A DNA stretch of 37,656 nucleotides from GCA-002713455 sp964428745. GTDB lineage: Bacteria > Fidelibacterota > Marinisomatia > Marinisomatales > TCS55. The notes under the pieces are model-generated. The model saw only the letters and a list, made by a program, of their open reading frames with translations, was not told the DNA's origin and did not search any database. Of the stretch, positions 15,953 to 24,658 are shown one piece after another; the first letter of the stretch is position 1, and every line of letters starts with the position of its first letter. The position numbers and the translations under genes were made by a program. Where the stretch lies: contig CAYRYZ010000013.1 of the NCBI GenBank assembly GCA_964428745.1, forward strand, positions 1 through 37,656, written 5' to 3'.

Positions 15953-16722
15953 TGTCGCTTTAAATAACTTTCAGTGAAAATATTATCTTTCAACCCTTGG
16001 TCATAATTGACTTTAAGAACTTCGAGCTCAGTGCTATGTGCTTTTTTCATATTATGCATAGTCATTTTGATGGCTGTCCAGTACTCTCCATTTTTTACAT
16101 GATTTGGAATATCCAAAACTTTGAAGCGATTATTTTTCTTATCATAAAATTCGACTTTTTTCATCAAAAAATTTTGTTGGTCGACCCAAACAATCCTTGA
16201 ACTATATTGAGTTTCTGTTTCAATAGGCATTGCGTTTACTTTATAACACTTTATGCCATTAATTGATTCTTCGCCTATTAGTTCATATTTATCAGAGTCT
16301 AACTCCCTTACTGAAAGATCTTCATAACTAAAGTCAGATCCTTGGAAACTGCGCGATTTTTCTGTAGCACGAATTCTTTTTACTTTTTTTAATGCAGGCA
16401 AATATAACCATTGATCATCTCCCTTACCATCAATTCGGTCCCAATTCAAAAAAGCCGTCCCTTTTACTTCTCTAGGTTGAGAAAAAACCAAAAGTGATTT
16501 AGTCTTAAAAACTCCATCCTCGTATTTTTTTTCTATGCTTCTCAAAACTCTCGATCGCGACCTTTTCTTCCCCCCTCTACTAGATATCAATGTCATTTTT
16601 AATTGTGTTTCAGAATCTAATGGGGATTTTATTTGGTCTACTTTTTCCATAATAGACCTGCCTGTTGGTTGAGTAAATAGAATACTTGAAAATAAAATGG
16701 ATGAAAGGATAATTCTGATCAT
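15949..16722 (-). CDS. LolA-like periplasmic lipid carrier (outer membrane lipoprotein-sorting protein family), copy 2
   Basis: A 257-aa exported protein of the LolA-like family PF17131. I place the start at 16722 (MIRIILSSILFSSILFTQ). The open frame extends to 16908, but this would overlap the barrel gene by 170 bp and bury the signal peptide, while 16722 leaves 16 bp. The LolA-like core holds 'GTAFLNWDRIDGKGDDQWLYLPALKKVKRI' and the motif 'FQGSDFSYEDLS'. The same core occurs in the LolA-like gene two positions upstream (MGSDLSYEDLS), so the two are paralogues. It is likely to shuttle a hydrophobic molecule across the periplasm for the MMPL transporter. It has no lipobox Cys, so it should be soluble. 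Confidence 0.8.
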   Translation of the reverse strand: MIRIILSSILFSSILFTQPTGRSIMEKVDQIKSPLDSETQLKMTLISSRGGKKRSRSRVLRSIEKKYEDGVFKTKSLLVFSQPREVKGTAFLNWDRIDGKGDDQWLYLPALKKVKRIRATEKSRSFQGSDFSYEDLSVRELDSDKYELIGEESINGIKCYKVNAMPIETETQYSSRIVWVDQQNFLMKKVEFYDKKNNRFKVLDIPNHVKNGEYWTAIKMTMHNMKKAHSTELEVLKVNYDQGLKDNIFTESYLKRQ

Positions 16723-16738
16723 ATTAGAATTTAACTTA

Positions 16739-18031
16739 TTAGAAGTTGTAAATAATACCCACTCTAGTATTGGAAAAATCTTCCATAAGAGTGAATTTAT
16801 TTTCAAGATCATTTTTATCCCCAGTAAATATCGTAAACCCGGCTTCAACTTTCCAATTAATCCATGGAGAATAGGCAAGACTAGCTCCAAGCATCTGACC
16901 TTTTTCATCCAAATTCATCATAACATTACCCTTGACTTCTAAGCGATCATCCATAAAAACACCGGATGAACTCAAGAGTAATGCTTGATCGCTAAACATG
17001 GCAAAAGGAGTACCCATTCCTGGTTGAAAATTAATATTAGGTAATCCTACTAATTCCTGAGAATAGGTATGATACCAATCATATGTTTCATCAAATACTT
17101 TATTACCTATCAATTGTAACACAATTGTCATATCTGAAAGTGTAGTGTATTCAATTTGAAACACTGACTGGAGATAGTTTACTTCTTGTTGGAATTCATA
17201 TAGATCTAACGGCGTTTTAAATATATTCAGTTTTAATAAAGGAGTTTGGGTTTTAAATAAAGCTGACTCCATTCGTAAGGTTAAATCGCCAATAAAAGTA
17301 ACAAAATCTAAACCCCAGATTGTTGTTGTGCGGTAACCTAAATTTAAATTATTGATTTGAGGAGGGATATTATCTTGAAAAGTTACATTGGCTGTTAGAA
17401 GAGTTGGCGACCTATCATTACCATTGAAAATGGAAAGCCCTATATCACTTTCTCCAATTGTTGTTTGAATACGAAACCCAAATTCCCAATCATCTTCAAC
17501 GGGATATGCAATTTCTGGCTTTTCAGCAATTGCTAATGGAAAATCTTTTTCGCCATAAGGAAATCGATTCACCTCATGCTTAGGGGTAAAAATCCCTTCA
17601 AGCTGAAAACTTTTAGAATAAACTTTTGCGGAAAATGAAAAACTTCCAACTTTTTTCCCTGCTCCACTATTAAAAAGGTAATAATAATCATAAGCATTTA
17701 TATTATCTGTAGGATTATTTCCATCAGCCGCACCCCATGCATGTATTTGCTTACCAACTTTTACTTCACCCCAATCAGGATAATATGCGAAGTAAGCTTC
17801 ACGAATATCATATCCCCATTCTGAAGGATTATTTCGATGCTCTAATGCAGAGACTGTTTTAAAATCTAAATTACCTAAAGTATACCCAAGATTTACGGAC
17901 ATGATGCGATAGGGCAAATCAATTTGAGTTTTATTTGAGGTACGGGTCATCACAGAAGGGTTGATCTCACCTGAATAATTGAACTGTGCACTAAGATATG
18001 AAATTGAGAGAAATAAAATAAGATTTTTCAT
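16739..18031 (-). CDS. Outer-membrane beta-barrel protein, DUF1302-like
   Basis: A 430-aa exported protein with a short signal peptide (1-15, ending SAQ) and an aromatic-rich strand pattern throughout, ending in 'NTRVGIIYNF' with a C-terminal Phe, typical of Bam-inserted barrels. Sections such as 'DIREAYFAYYPDWGEVKVGKQIHAWGAADGNNPTDNINAYDYYYLF' resemble DUF1302-type porins ('vGrQ...WG..dg....D..np.D'). From family knowledge, DUF1302 proteins often sit with MMPL transporters and LolA-fold proteins. It lies between the two LolA-like genes, so it is the likely outer-membrane component of this transport system. The substrate is unknown. Confidence 0.72.
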   Translation of the reverse strand: MKNLILFLSISYLSAQFNYSGEINPSVMTRTSNKTQIDLPYRIMSVNLGYTLGNLDFKTVSALEHRNNPSEWGYDIREAYFAYYPDWGEVKVGKQIHAWGAADGNNPTDNINAYDYYYLFNSGAGKKVGSFSFSAKVYSKSFQLEGIFTPKHEVNRFPYGEKDFPLAIAEKPEIAYPVEDDWEFGFRIQTTIGESDIGLSIFNGNDRSPTLLTANVTFQDNIPPQINNLNLGYRTTTIWGLDFVTFIGDLTLRMESALFKTQTPLLKLNIFKTPLDLYEFQQEVNYLQSVFQIEYTTLSDMTIVLQLIGNKVFDETYDWYHTYSQELVGLPNINFQPGMGTPFAMFSDQALLLSSSGVFMDDRLEVKGNVMMNLDEKGQMLGASLAYSPWINWKVEAGFTIFTGDKNDLENKFTLMEDFSNTRVGIIYNF

Positions 18032-18047
18032 TTAGACCTAGAGAGAT

Positions 18048-18797
18048 TCAATTTTTTGGTAAACGTTTAAGATTTTTTTCTTGGAATAAATTTGATGATA
18101 TTCCTGTATCTATTTGCAACTTATCAAAGGAGACTTCAGTTGTATGATTTTTTTGAACATCTTTCACAAAAACATAATTCATAACAAAATAGCCCTTTAG
18201 CTTTATATGAGAGAATTCCTTTTTCTTCTTTATGGCACCTCTCCTATCAAATGATTCTTCTTTAACAAGCATTAAAGATTCTTTATCTATCCAAGTTATA
18301 TGCTTTGAATAGGAGGATCTAACTTTTGGATGGGGTACTACTTCAAGGACATAACATAATTTTTCATCAACCATCATATCATCAAGTCTATTGTAAGTAT
18401 TTTCATTAGTGTCTCTATTAGATAAATCTTCATAGCTCAAATCTGAGCCCATAAAGGCATCACCTTTTTTCTTTGATGAGATTCGACGAACTTTATTAAA
18501 TGCCGGTAACCACATTCGCATTTCATCGTCTTTATTGTCATTCTCAATTTTCAGAAAAGCAACACCCTTGTCATCCTTTGGCTCCAAAAACCAAATAATC
18601 TGTTTTTTATTTCCTTCCATAGATTTTGAGGCCATTTTGTTAACTCTACTTTTTCCTTTTGAATTTGTTAATACCATTTTAGTTACATTGGATATGTCTT
18701 TTGGTGTTTTCCTAGTATCAACCATTCTTGCAATTTCTATTCCTGTTTGACTTAATATAAGTGAGGTAGTGAAGATCAATATCGAGAAATTTTTCAT
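18048..18797 (-). CDS. LolA-like periplasmic lipid carrier (outer membrane lipoprotein-sorting protein family), copy 1
   Basis: A 249-aa exported LolA-like protein. Residues 1-16 form the signal peptide (MKNFSILIFTTSLILS). The core contains 'KGVAFLKIENDNKDDEMRMWLPAFNKVRRISSKKKGDAFMGSDLSYEDL', the family's conserved segment, followed by strands ending in 'ITWIDKESLMLVKEE'. An AAAGGGA ribosome-binding site lies inside the end of the MMPL gene, 5 bp between genes. It pairs with the inner-membrane MMPL protein upstream and the barrel gene 16 bp downstream. The clear paralogy to the second LolA-like gene suggests a duplicated carrier with either two cargoes or two steps. Confidence 0.82.
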   Translation of the reverse strand: MKNFSILIFTTSLILSQTGIEIARMVDTRKTPKDISNVTKMVLTNSKGKSRVNKMASKSMEGNKKQIIWFLEPKDDKGVAFLKIENDNKDDEMRMWLPAFNKVRRISSKKKGDAFMGSDLSYEDLSNRDTNENTYNRLDDMMVDEKLCYVLEVVPHPKVRSSYSKHITWIDKESLMLVKEESFDRRGAIKKKKEFSHIKLKGYFVMNYVFVKDVQKNHTTEVSFDKLQIDTGISSNLFQEKNLKRLPKN

Positions 18798-18802
18798 AAT
18801 GA

Positions 18803-21118
18803 TTAGTCCCTTTTAACTAGTCGTTTTTTTAATAGCTCAGCTAAGGCCGCCAAAACTGTAAGTGTTCCTATAGATGTAGACACCATTGCAAATACCATTA
18901 GACCGCCAATATACTGTATAGGTACAAATGCTGAAAACAGCAATGCTCCAAAACCCATATTTGATCCTGCATCTAAAATAATAGGATAACCAACATCATC
19001 AACTACAGTACGACTTAATTTGTTTGTACCAACAGTTCTTGAAAGGCGTCTATACTGAGAAATATAATGGATTGCAAAATCAACACCCACTCCAATAATT
19101 ACTGATGACAATAAAGCAGTAATATGGCTCAATTCAATTCCAAAATATCCCATAAAGCCAAAATTGATAATCACAGCTGAGGTTAATGGAACTACTGCTA
19201 AAATTCCCCACAATATTCTTTTAAAAAAGATTGAAGCAATTATCCCAATAATAATTAATGAAAAAATAATACTCAATGCAGAAGATCGAACGACCATAAT
19301 AACTAAATCCCGTAATATTACAATCATACCAGTAAAGTTCACATTTAAACTAGAGTCCATAATTGCTTTAACTTGTTCAGTCATTTCGTTTACATAAGCA
19401 AAAATTTCTTTTGTGGTCATAACTTTAGAGAATGCGGTGATTAATCCAACTTTATAATCATAATCAACCAAACTAGAAAAATCGTCAGGATCACCTGACA
19501 TTGAATACATAGTAAAAAGGTTATTCACTTTATCGCGCTTATCTGGTACAATCTCAAACTTAGGGTCATCATCCATCACAGTTCGGTGCATCTGTTCAAC
19601 TACATTTGAAATGGAAAAACTAGTGATAACTTTTTCATTTTTCTCCATCGAATTTTGAAGTGTTCGCATACTTGATAGAGTTTTTGGATCTTTCATATCG
19701 CCTTCGACTCTTACCCTAATATCAACAGTACCTGTCATTTTATTATCCATAAAATCCATTGTGTCACGAATTTCGGTACCGGGTCTAAAAAAGTTAGCCA
19801 TGTTAACATCAACAATGACTTTTGATAATCCCGTCAGACCTATTAAAACAAAAAATGCTCCAGTAGAAAAAACATATTTTGGATGCGTCAAAACTACTTT
19901 TCCTAGTTTATTTATTAGTTTTTCAAAAATACTGGGTTTAGTAATTGCATTTGATTCTGGGTTCCAGCGCTTGAGGCTGATAACAGATGGCAACAATAGC
20001 GAACTTAAAAACCAAGCCCATGATATACCAATCCCAATTACAACACCATAGCCAAAAAGTGGTTCAAGGGGTGAAAGTGTTAACGTTGCAAAAGCGGCTA
20101 TTGTAGTAATACTTGTCAGAAAAATAGGAATCAATAGCGAATCCATTGTTGAAGCTATCGCAAGTTGAGTGTCTTCTTTTACTCTAAGTTCTTTAAAAAA
20201 TTTAGAAATAACATGGACTCCATCAGAATTAGCAATCGTCAAAAGGATGATGGGCATAGAAGTATTGGCAAGCGTAAATAAGAAACGTTCAGAACCCGTC
20301 AAATGGTATATCCACCCCATAGATCCAACCATAGCAAATAAAGATAATCCAATTACCATAATTACCATACCTACTCCAGATAGACTTCTTAGATTAACTA
20401 AAAGGATCATAACCATAATGAGGATTCCAATCCTTGCAAGAATGACTACATCATCACGTATCATTTCTGGCATTGTACCTGTTACATAAGCTTGACCACC
20501 ATAATAAATCTCATAATTACTTAATATAGGATCAACAATAGATACTACTTTATCTCTAAAAATATTCAAACCCTCGCTACTATAAGGTTGCACTGTTGTC
20601 ATAAAATATTCATTATCTTCACTAACAAAACGTTTTTTTATTGTTGGATTTTTTTCAAGATACAGTTTTACATTTTCAACCTCATCTGCCGTCATATCTC
20701 TATAAGGTTGAAGATCGTCTATCTCCATAAATCCATCCAAATTATCCATTCGAGTAGCAGTTGATATTGAAGTTATTTCTTCAACTTCATTAGTGGCTTC
20801 AAGTTGCACTGCAATATCCCATAAAGTAGCCAAAGCATCAGGAGTAAAGATGGACTTTCCTTGCTTACCAAAAGCAATGAAAATTACCTCAGTGCTACCA
20901 AATTCTTCTTGAATTACATCCCATGAGATTCTTGAGTCAAGTTCTTTTGGAAGAATTTTCATCATATCATCATCGATGATAAAGAAACGAATCCCGGACC
21001 CAAGGAAAATTGTTGCCATAAGAGAAATAATGATGGTTCTCCATGGATAATCAAGGCTTTGAGTAATAAACCATTTCCTTAATGGATGGCTCGAGTATCT
21101 AGATTGGATTTCACTCAT
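18803..21118 (-). CDS. MMPL/RND-family inner-membrane transporter
   Basis: A 771-aa RND-superfamily protein of the MMPL (HpnN-like) type. Each half has one helix, a periplasmic loop (about 50-225 and 445-610) and a bundle of five helices, giving 12 helices in total. The helix-4 signatures are 'LLTIANSDGVHVISKFF' in the first half and 'VIIGVGVDFAIHYISQYRR' in the second, where Asp residues carry protons. MMPL proteins lift lipids such as hopanoids or glycolipids out of the inner membrane. It begins the operon that encodes two LolA-like carriers, an outer-membrane barrel and PPK2. An AAGGA lies about 14 nt before the ATG. The substrate is not deducible. Confidence 0.9.
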   Translation of the reverse strand: MSEIQSRYSSHPLRKWFITQSLDYPWRTIIISLMATIFLGSGIRFFIIDDDMMKILPKELDSRISWDVIQEEFGSTEVIFIAFGKQGKSIFTPDALATLWDIAVQLEATNEVEEITSISTATRMDNLDGFMEIDDLQPYRDMTADEVENVKLYLEKNPTIKKRFVSEDNEYFMTTVQPYSSEGLNIFRDKVVSIVDPILSNYEIYYGGQAYVTGTMPEMIRDDVVILARIGILIMVMILLVNLRSLSGVGMVIMVIGLSLFAMVGSMGWIYHLTGSERFLFTLANTSMPIILLTIANSDGVHVISKFFKELRVKEDTQLAIASTMDSLLIPIFLTSITTIAAFATLTLSPLEPLFGYGVVIGIGISWAWFLSSLLLPSVISLKRWNPESNAITKPSIFEKLINKLGKVVLTHPKYVFSTGAFFVLIGLTGLSKVIVDVNMANFFRPGTEIRDTMDFMDNKMTGTVDIRVRVEGDMKDPKTLSSMRTLQNSMEKNEKVITSFSISNVVEQMHRTVMDDDPKFEIVPDKRDKVNNLFTMYSMSGDPDDFSSLVDYDYKVGLITAFSKVMTTKEIFAYVNEMTEQVKAIMDSSLNVNFTGMIVILRDLVIMVVRSSALSIIFSLIIIGIIASIFFKRILWGILAVVPLTSAVIINFGFMGYFGIELSHITALLSSVIIGVGVDFAIHYISQYRRLSRTVGTNKLSRTVVDDVGYPIILDAGSNMGFGALLFSAFVPIQYIGGLMVFAMVSTSIGTLTVLAALAELLKKRLVKRD

Positions 21119-21274
21119 AAATATTAAACGTCCTTAATGCCTTTTTATTATTTTACCTCGATAGGCAATTTGGACTAATCAGACAATCGTCTTACAAATT
21201 GTTATCGTGCAGTATTAGTTTACCTATCTTAATAAATCCTAGGCAAACCCTTTTATGATTTGTAGAAATAAACG

Positions 21275-21280
21275 TATAAC
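21275..21280 (+). promoter_or_regulatory. Candidate -10 box for the thiN operon
   Basis: TATAAC lies 14 bases before the thiN ATG; no good -35 is present. The overlapping TAACTTTG (21277-21284) also fits the TAnnTTTG box of Bacteroidota promoters. The leader would be very short, and there is no Shine-Dalgarno and no TPP riboswitch-like element in the 176-bp gap. Confidence 0.25.
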
Positions 21281-21294
21281 TTTGTGCACTAACA

Positions 21295-21927
21295 ATGAAT
21301 AAATCATTCAAATTTCCTGTAGTAATCCTTGCGAATGGTTCATTCCCATCAAACCCCCTGCCGCTGCAACAATTAGAATCAGCAGGAACCGTTATATGTA
21401 CAGATGGCTCAGCAAATTCTCTCGCACAACTCAAATTGACTCCACATGTGATAATTGGGGATATGGATTCTGTAGACCCCAGATATGAATTTAATGGAAT
21501 TAAAATCCAAGATAAGAATCCTGAAAATTCTGACTTAGAAAAGGCTTTGGATTGGGTAGAAATGAATGATATAAAAGATGTGACCTTACTTGGCGCAACA
21601 GGATTTAGAGAAGACATGACTTTAGCTAACCTATATATTCTTTTTGATTACTATGGCAAAGTTTCCATTAAACTAATTACTGATCATTATACCGTTACTT
21701 GTCACAAAGGAAAACAATCATTCACATCCTTTCCTGGAGAAAATGTGTCTTTATTTACTCAAGAAGTGAGTACTCTTGTATCAACAACGGCATTAAGATA
21801 CCAACTGGAAAGCTCAGCCATTGACCCTCCCCAAAAAGGGATTTCAAATCAATCCATGGGTTCTACTTTTTCTGTTGAAAGTTCTGGCCCAATCCTCGTT
21901 TTTCGCGGTCATACTCAAAAGGATTGA
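21295..21927 (+). CDS. thiN: Thiamine pyrophosphokinase
   Basis: A 210-aa enzyme that transfers pyrophosphate from ATP to thiamine, giving thiamine diphosphate in the cytoplasm. The N-terminal domain shows the family pattern: 'VILANGSFPS' (10-19), 'CTDGSANSL', 'HVIIGDMDSVD', 'KNPENSDLEKALDW' and 'LLGATGFREDMTLANL', with the metal- and ATP-binding acidic residues in place. The C-terminal beta-sandwich (about 130-210) carries the thiamine-binding part and ends 'GPILVFRGH'. The start has no Shine-Dalgarno. The next gene, an SSS symporter, starts 3 bp after the stop, so uptake of thiamine or a precursor by that symporter is possible. Confidence 0.88.
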   Translation: MNKSFKFPVVILANGSFPSNPLPLQQLESAGTVICTDGSANSLAQLKLTPHVIIGDMDSVDPRYEFNGIKIQDKNPENSDLEKALDWVEMNDIKDVTLLGATGFREDMTLANLYILFDYYGKVSIKLITDHYTVTCHKGKQSFTSFPGENVSLFTQEVSTLVSTTALRYQLESSAIDPPQKGISNQSMGSTFSVESSGPILVFRGHTQKD

Positions 21928-21930
21928 TCC

Positions 21931-23298
21931 GTGCATTGGCTTGACCTTTCAGTTCTAGGCCTATATGTATTAGGGCTATTGGGGCTTGGATTTTATAGAA
22001 TAAAAAATACTGTAGATAACCCCAATGAATATATTCTTGCGGGTCGAAAACTAAGCTTACCTGGTTTTATAATTACGTTGGTTGCTACATGGTATGGCGG
22101 CATTCTTGGAATAGGAGAGAATACTTATTTATATGGTTTACAAACCTGGTTCATTTTTGGATTACCTTATTATATCTTTGCATTTATTTTTGCATTTTTC
22201 ATTGCCGGGAGGATTAATCAATTAAAATCCATTTCAATACCTGATCAATTTCATCATCGCTTCGGTAAAACCGCTGGCGTGATTAGTGCACTTTATATTC
22301 TTATTCTATCTAGTCCAGCACCTTATATCCTAAGTATAGGTATACTCATTCAATTTACAATTGGAATTCCTTTTGGTTTATCACTGATTATATCAACTTG
22401 TATTAGCTTAAGCTATATTTGGGCAGGGGGGTTTAAAGCTATAGTTCGTACGGATTATTATCAATTTAGTTTGATGTTTATTGGATTTATTCTGCTTCTT
22501 ATTTATTCAATACAATTTAGTGGTAATGTTTCCGAAACATTTAAATCCTTACCCAGTAATCATCTCAATATAACAGGTGGTGCATCTATACAGTATATAT
22601 TAGCATGGTTTTTCATTGGACTTTGGACATTCATTGACCCAGGGTTCTATCAGAGATGTGCTGCAGCCAAATCACCTAAGACAGCACGAAATGGGATTCT
22701 AATCTCAATTGCAATTTGGTTTGTTTTTGATATGATTACCTTAATTACTGGAATGTTCGCTAAGGCATTACTAACCAGTGGTGACCCTCTTTTTGCCTAT
22801 CCAAAGCTTGGGGCACTGGTTTTGCCACCTTTAGCATATGGGTTTTTTATTACTGGTCTACTAGCAACCATCATGTCTACAATTGATTCCTTAGGATTTA
22901 TAAATGCAATTACTTTTGGTCGCGATATTTTGTGGAGGATTCAATCAACATCCAAATTGAAAGAAGAACCTGAACACACTACAATTCATTTTATCCGAAA
23001 AGGTATAACTGTAACGGGTTTTATTGCATTGGCATTAGCTTTTATGATTCCTTCTGTTGTAAAGCTTTGGTATGTAATTGGCTCAATACTCGTCCCGGGA
23101 TTGGTGATTCCTTTTCTTTTATCTTTTTCAAAAAAAACATATTCAATCCTACCTATTATGATCTATCCAGTTGTCATCGGATTGATATGGACGATCCTAG
23201 GTAAAATATTAGGCGAATATCCTCTAAACCTTGAACCGTTTTACCCAGGCATATTAACATCCATACTTATGTATGGGCTAAAAGGAAAAAATGGGTAA
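21931..23298 (+). CDS. Sodium:solute symporter (SSS family)
   Basis: A 455-aa polytopic membrane protein with about 12-13 helices and SSS-family order: 'NPNEYILAGRKLSLPGFIITLVATWYGG' near the N-terminus, 'LSYIWAGGFKAIVRTDYYQF' in the middle and 'FFITGLLATIMSTIDSLGFINA' at Na+-site helix 8 (with the STIDS serines). The start is GTG, three bases after thiN. The substrate is not evident; it may be a thiamine-related compound because of coupling to thiN, or an organic acid or sugar. Its last 8 bp overlap the CYTH gene, so the three genes are translated as one unit. Confidence 0.88.
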   Translation: MHWLDLSVLGLYVLGLLGLGFYRIKNTVDNPNEYILAGRKLSLPGFIITLVATWYGGILGIGENTYLYGLQTWFIFGLPYYIFAFIFAFFIAGRINQLKSISIPDQFHHRFGKTAGVISALYILILSSPAPYILSIGILIQFTIGIPFGLSLIISTCISLSYIWAGGFKAIVRTDYYQFSLMFIGFILLLIYSIQFSGNVSETFKSLPSNHLNITGGASIQYILAWFFIGLWTFIDPGFYQRCAAAKSPKTARNGILISIAIWFVFDMITLITGMFAKALLTSGDPLFAYPKLGALVLPPLAYGFFITGLLATIMSTIDSLGFINAITFGRDILWRIQSTSKLKEEPEHTTIHFIRKGITVTGFIALALAFMIPSVVKLWYVIGSILVPGLVIPFLLSFSKKTYSILPIMIYPVVIGLIWTILGKILGEYPLNLEPFYPGILTSILMYGLKGKNG

Positions 23299-23758
23299 AG
23301 AAATAGAAAGGAAATTTCTTGTAGACCAATCTTCACTACCAAACGATATTAATGGTATAGAATATTCTCAAAGCTATATATCTATTAATGAGAGTGGCGT
23401 TGTTAGAGTAAGAATTAAAGAGGAGGCTGCAGTATTAACTATTAAGTCAGGCGGGCTAGGAATAAGTCGTGATGAATTTGAGTATGAAATCCCTTTAGAA
23501 GACGCTAGAGCTCTTCAACATATTTTTAATAATGAAATTATTTATAAGACACGATATAATATTATTTATAAAGGGAAAAAATGGGAAGTTGATCAATTTC
23601 ATAAACAGAATAAAGGTCTATGGATCGCGGAAATTGAATTAGAATCTGAAGAAGAATCTTTTGATGTACCTAAATGGGTTTTAGAAGAAGTAACTGGCGA
23701 TGAAAAATATTATAATTCTAATTTATCTAAACACCCCTACAATTCATGGCAAGAATGA
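23291..23758 (+). CDS. CYTH-domain triphosphate tunnel metalloenzyme
   Basis: A 155-aa single-domain CYTH protein. The signature EIERK (residues 4-8) gives the ExExK metal and triphosphate motif. Alternating basic and acidic strands follow: 'VVRVRIKEEAAVLTIKSG', 'RDEFEYEIP', 'KTRYNIIYKGKKWEVDQF' and 'WIAEIELESEEE'. Its size matches small bacterial TTM enzymes that hydrolyse inorganic triphosphate. Triphosphate and short polyphosphate hydrolysis in the cytoplasm is the likely activity. It overlaps the symporter gene by 8 bp and the next gene by about 4 bp. The fold is the same as that of VTC polyphosphate polymerases, which is notable given the DUF4956 gene 9 kb away. Confidence 0.88.
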   Translation: MGKEIERKFLVDQSSLPNDINGIEYSQSYISINESGVVRVRIKEEAAVLTIKSGGLGISRDEFEYEIPLEDARALQHIFNNEIIYKTRYNIIYKGKKWEVDQFHKQNKGLWIAEIELESEEESFDVPKWVLEEVTGDEKYYNSNLSKHPYNSWQE

Positions 23759-24591
23759 TTAAATCCTTTTTATTATTAATACCTTGTGTGCTTCTGAGTG
23801 AAGAAAATATCTGGAAGACAATACATGACAAAAGAGAGTATTCAATCAGCGGTGTTGCCCTCTTTAAAGACGGATATATTGTTGTACATGATAATAAAGA
23901 AAAGCAGGAGGCACGAATCAGCTATCTTGATAAGAAATTAAATATTTCAAAACTAATATGGCCTGAGCCTATGTTGCCATTCGACTTAGAAGCTGTAGCT
24001 AAATTCCCAAATATTAAGGGACGTTTTATTTTTATGGAAAGTACTGGAAAATGTTACGAGACATTTATTGATCAAAAAGATTTTCGTATAGACCTTTTAC
24101 GAACTTTCACATTACCAAAGGTTAAATTAAATATGAATTTAGAAGGGCTTACTATTTTTCAATCGGCTCAGGGAATTGTATTCATTTATGGAGATCGCGG
24201 GTCAGATTTAAGGGCGTCAACCTTATTTACAGCCTTCTTTAATCCAAGGAAAAATGAATTTTATGATATTAAATCATTCGAGTTTGATCTCCCAAAACCA
24301 TATTCACATAAAAGAAATATTGCAGATCTCACTATCAATTCTGAAGGTTTTGTATGGTCATCAGCTACATCGGATCCTGGAGATGATGGTCCATTCTCTA
24401 CAGCCATTTACGAAATAGGGAAAATAAATACAGTTGGTTCATTTAATCCAATTCACTCAAGCCTGCAAAAACCTCTTATGGTATTTTCAGATCAAAAGGT
24501 TGAGGCTATAACATTCAAAAAAAGAGATTTGATTTTAATGACTGATAATGAGAATTTTGGTTCTACATTTTTATTAATAAAATCAAAATAA
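23755..24591 (+). CDS. Exported phytase-like / SdiA-regulated-like beta-propeller protein
   Basis: About 278 aa with an N-terminal signal peptide (MIKSFLLLIPCVLLS). I chose the ATG at 23755, which overlaps the CYTH stop as ATGA. An in-frame ATG at 23746 would add three residues. Repeating short motifs DLEAVAKF, NLEGLTIF, IADLTIN and KVEAITF with 'LMTDNENFGSTF' at the end resemble the esterase-like-activity-of-phytase family (PF13449) or SdiA-regulated propellers. I am not certain of the family. It is probably periplasmic. Adjacency to a triphosphatase makes a phosphate-ester role attractive, but it is inference. Confidence 0.55.
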   Translation: MIKSFLLLIPCVLLSEENIWKTIHDKREYSISGVALFKDGYIVVHDNKEKQEARISYLDKKLNISKLIWPEPMLPFDLEAVAKFPNIKGRFIFMESTGKCYETFIDQKDFRIDLLRTFTLPKVKLNMNLEGLTIFQSAQGIVFIYGDRGSDLRASTLFTAFFNPRKNEFYDIKSFEFDLPKPYSHKRNIADLTINSEGFVWSSATSDPGDDGPFSTAIYEIGKINTVGSFNPIHSSLQKPLMVFSDQKVEAITFKKRDLILMTDNENFGSTFLLIKSK

Positions 24592-24630
24592 AATTATTTA
24601 CAAGATGATTACATTGAAGCAATATATGCT

Positions 24631-24646
24631 TAATAATTAATTATTA
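24631..24646. repeat. 16-bp AT-only palindrome before the second DUF2490-like gene
   Basis: TAATAATTAATTATTA is a perfect palindrome in the 67-bp gap between the phytase-like gene and the barrel gene, ending just before the AGGA ribosome-binding site. In so AT-rich a region it may be chance, or a weak hairpin or operator. Confidence 0.3.
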
Positions 24647-24658
24647 GGATTGATCAAA

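Noticed and set aside
16723..16908. N-terminal extension of the second LolA-like gene to 16908
   Set aside because: It would overlap the barrel gene by 170 bp and place 62 residues before an obvious signal peptide beginning at the ATG at 16722.
21119..21294. TPP riboswitch upstream of thiamine pyrophosphokinase
   Set aside because: No CTGAGA core or matching helices are seen in this gap.
24650..24652. TTG as start of the second DUF2490-like gene
   Set aside because: AGGA at 24646-24649 would touch this codon; ATG 24659 is correctly spaced and starts the signal peptide.
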